DNA from: Paragorgia papillata | Taxonomy: Eukaryota; Cnidaria; Anthozoa; Scleralcyonacea; Coralliidae | NCBI GenBank assembly: GCA_035771165.1 | Contig: JAWNZC010000421.1 | Location: forward strand, 659,001 to 723,000 | DNA: 64,000 nt | Reading direction: 5' to 3' | Shown here: positions 61,701-64,000 of the stretch, piece by piece | Position numbering within the stretch: position 1 is the first letter of the stretch | How the letters are laid out: every line of letters starts with the position of its first letter | Position numbers and translations under genes: made by a program | Notes under the pieces: generated by a model | The model's database searches: none | What the model was told of the DNA's origin: nothing | The model's input: only the letters and a program-made list of their open reading frames with translations

Positions 61701-63785
61701 ATATTGCGGCCTTTGAAAATTTGCCGCCTTGGCTCGTTTTGAAATCCTCGACTGATCTACGAATGTTAACTCCGCGTCGCTTTTTAAAAAAGTGACTTTT
61801 TATATTTTGATTTTTTTTTCTGGTTATCTTCGTGTTGGAAAAACGTAATTTTTCTTCTTAATGAAATTTCGCATAAGGCATGAGTGTGGTTTTGGAACTG
61901 AGCGACCCCAGCCGAGACCCAGTCGTTTATAAGTACATAAAACTTCGAACTCAAACGGTCATGTCGCCTTTTTAGTACCGTTTTATCGCGTTTGGTTAAG
62001 TAATCGACGTAAATTAACGGTTTTATCTAACTTAGTGTTTAGCTCTGGGCGGGATTGTCACTATCTTTATACTGTTAAAATCCTACATTTAGATGCAACG
62101 TATATAGCTTTTTTAGTACTGGTCGTGACAACAGATTGGATATTGTGGTACTTGATTATACTGTGTTTAAGGCTGGGCTGATATCTGAGACTGAGTTTAG
62201 TTAGAGATGGTGTTATATATAGGAACCGGAATTTTTCTTGTGGCCATTCTTGGGTCACGCAATCGAGTTGTAGACGTGGTGGTCGACGTGTGAAGCATAG
62301 CACTACTGTGATAAGCCTTCACGAGTTAGCACGAAATTACTCCGTTCGCGCCAGCCTAATAGAGAGGCTAATCAAAAACGCAAACCGAAACAACGGCCAA
62401 GCTCTTGACGGACTCGAGTGAAAGAAAAAACTGGCGAAGGCATGATTTAGTAGGCAAATCAAAGGAGAAAAGAACTAAACGGTTGCCAGCGGGGATCCTG
62501 CCATTCCCTCTTCGGGAAGCCTTCCTCAAACTCCTTTTGTTTTGCGTGTTTTATTAAAAAACAAATTTAGGAGGCGAAAACTACCGACAAACATGTAACA
62601 TGTCTGCCACGAAAAAGGCCGTAAAACTATTCAGTTTGTTCCCCAGTGTATGGCGTTTTCAGACCGTTTTGATTCAATTTACTGTGTTACTTTAAGTAAT
62701 TGTGTGATTGCTGATGTATTCTGAACGAAACAAAACTTAGATTACCAGTACAAAGGTTTCTCATCACGAGACCAATTTCCTTCGCAGCGTTCGATAGCAC
62801 GAGGGAGGATTTTCCGAAAGCATTCTCACGACTATACTACCATATCTAAGGCCTCTATCGTTGGCTGGTCTTACGAAAACAATCAATGGTCTAGTTGGGT
62901 CTTTATATGTAAACATTTTCATGTCTGCGTAATGCTCAGGAAACCACAATTGGGTCGACAGAATAGAGGTTGTAACTTGCAAGTTTGCGAAGAGAAACTG
63001 GTGGAGAACTGAAAATGTATACAAGGTGTCTCGTGTCGTTTGACGGGAGCACTTTAAGCCAATTTGTTGTTTTGAGTGGGTTGAGTAATGATGGGTCACG
63101 ATCTTGTTCAACAATTTCTGGTTTTCCATAAATTGATTTATACACCTTCTCAATGCCTATTCTTAATCTATAAACAACGAAACAGTTTCCAAAAAGAGCC
63201 TCCAATTACTGAGCACTTAAAATGTCTCGCCCAATGGATCGAACTGCAATAAGCTTATAAACACAGTGTTGACATCCTAGGGTATAGGTGCTAGCATGTA
63301 TGTATGCACCGACGTTTAAGCTTCAAATTTGATCTCTGCAGATACCTTGTTATACATTGAGTATTTTTGTAGAAGCAAAGAAGTAGATATTAGTCTGGTT
63401 TTTAAGAATTATTGGATATAGTTGGAACACACGGTTGCACAGTTTGTTAAGAAAGGACGAGTCTTAGAGCAAATTTGCGTTGCCAAGTCTAACTGTGGAT
63501 ACTATAGATAAGGTGTTTGTAGCCTTACCTGGACTCTCGACTCTGTCAGTCCAATCCTAGCAGCCAGGTCTTCTCTCATGAACACATCGGGATAGTGTGT
63601 TCTTGCAAAGCACCTCTCGAGCTCGTTGAGTTGTGCTGGCGTGAAGCGCGTCCGGTGGCGTTTCTGCTTGGAGAGCTGCGATTCCGAGTGCTTGTTCTCG
63701 TCCTCGTCGACCACTACGGTGTCCACTGCTCGCTTAATCTCCGTTGGGGATCCCTTGCCGTCCATATCGACAGATTTCCCATTAT
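49702..63785 (-). CDS. otp: Orthopedia-type homeobox transcription factor, last two exons (5' end outside window)
   Basis: Exons 63785-63529 and 50205-49702 join at phase 0 and end at TAA 49704-49702. The first carries an acidic N-terminal stretch and the start of the homeodomain ([18 protein letters not shown] as residues 1-18, then [17 protein letters not shown]). The second continues [15 protein letters not shown] with Gln50 and Asn51. The intron splits residues 46 and 47, the standard site for paired-class genes. Downstream is a Pro/Gln/Ser-rich region, then an OAR-type motif [13 protein letters not shown] 6 residues before the end. This homeodomain plus the OAR tail fits Orthopedia, a nuclear DNA-binding regulator of neural or neurosecretory cell fate in animals. 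The 63785 exon opens with a split codon, so at least one upstream exon lies beyond the window. Positions 19-37 ([19 protein letters not shown]) look more diverged than is usual for the family. Confidence 0.95.
50394..50512 (+). mobile_element. tRNA-derived SINE
   Basis: Head gcctcgatagcccattggtt with an A-box-like stretch, B-box ggtcgatccc, then acgaacgtctacaaaacg. Same family as 13890 (+) and 59500 (-). Confidence 0.65.
50758..50860. repeat. Near-perfect palindrome
   Basis: ttattgcaaacgaacgattt continues through cagccatacgtgaaaatcg to form arms of about 45 nt around aagtacttctt. Probably a small foldback element. Confidence 0.7.
51119..51430 (-). mobile_element. 5S rRNA-derived SINE
   Basis: The reverse complement shows ggttagtacttggatgggtg and accgcttgggaattacc, closer to 5S rRNA than the 29253 copy. 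The tail (aactttattgcctatagcaa as read on +) matches it. It lies in the orthopedia intron near the 50205 exon. Confidence 0.8.
57840..58835. repeat. Degenerate minisatellite, unit about 55-65 bp, in orthopedia intron
   Basis: About 16 units built on tatagaagatctcttatttc, ttatagcaatgttgt and accaattgtgcatatta, with many small deletions. One longer block (about 58440-58560) is duplicated at about 58672-58800. Confidence 0.88.
59500..59690 (-). mobile_element. tRNA-derived SINE
   Basis: Read on + it has aaggatcggccctgcaacct (B-box complement) and ggttggacgctctaac, the complement of the 50394 head. A second diverged head is at 59860-59930. Confidence 0.6.
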
Positions 63786-64000
63786 CTGGCAACAAGTAAA
63801 AGTATTAAATTAACCCAATGCGCCCTTGAAATATCATTAAGAAGCTGATTTCTCTGCAGACGACACTAATGGGCAAAATTACTCGGAGTTATCAGGAAAA
63901 TGAGCATTTGGTTAAGCTGTGCTCGCTAGACGTGGCCAACGCACCGTGGTTTGTGATTAGGCCAGTGATAGAGTGCTCAAGGCTTGGCACAAGTTCGAGT
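63786..64000 (-). other. Orthopedia upstream intron (partial)
   Basis: Sequence before the acceptor (tttacttgttgccag) of the 63785 exon. No exon seen before the window ends. Confidence 0.6.

Larger units (their letters stand above)
50206..63528. other. Orthopedia intron, 13.3 kb
   Basis: AT-rich sequence without credible exons. The first 1.3 kb has a tRNA-SINE and a 5S-SINE. From about 51.5 to 57.8 kb and from 60 to 63.5 kb I see almost no simple repeats or inverted-repeat elements, unlike the rest of the window. This is a reasonable place for regulatory DNA, but nothing specific can be read. Confidence 0.6.

Overview
The window is metazoan nuclear DNA. Coding sequence is split into short exons with GT/AG junctions, and much of the remainder is microsatellite, short inverted-repeat transposon and SINE sequence. 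A paired-class homeobox gene (orthopedia) with an OAR tail, a SWEET sugar transporter and repeats of this kind suggest an invertebrate, most likely a cnidarian such as an anthozoan. The species cannot be fixed from sequence alone. No bacterial genes, rRNA genes, intact tRNA genes or CRISPR arrays were seen.

Layout. (1) About 0.6-21 kb: two full-length paralogues lie tail to tail, gene A on + (about 574-7779) and gene B on - (20962-10016). I rebuilt both by hand. Intron positions and phases correspond, and four exons have exactly the same length in both. Each protein has a short variable N-terminus, a two-exon region whose end looks like the last strands of an Ndt80/PhoG-type DNA-binding domain, a variable linker, a two-exon region resembling phage tail-fibre or autoproteolytic trimerisation domains, one transmembrane helix, and a small Cys-containing C-terminal domain. 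The order is that of myelin regulatory factor (MYRF), but the sequences are very divergent. (2) 24.9-27.7 kb, + strand: the last four exons of a SWEET transporter; the N-terminal exon(s) were not found. (3) 27.7-36.8 kb: intergenic, full of nested MITEs, a 5S-derived SINE and tandem repeats. (4) 36.8-43.1 kb, + strand: gene C, a short paralogue of A and B that keeps only the N-terminal module and has a basic tail and no membrane helix; a 2.1 kb pentamer satellite sits in its second intron. (5) 43.1-49.7 kb: MITEs and a roughly 0.5 kb tandem repeat. (6) 49.7-64 kb, - strand: the last two exons of orthopedia, separated by a 13.3 kb intron between homeodomain residues 46 and 47.

How the genes relate. 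A, B and C are one locally duplicated family. If the MYRF-like reading is right, A and B would be membrane-tethered proteins whose N-terminal part is released by cleavage, and C would be a constitutively soluble version of that part. SWEET and orthopedia look like unrelated neighbours. Mobile elements are almost all non-autonomous; I saw no transposase or reverse-transcriptase reading frame.
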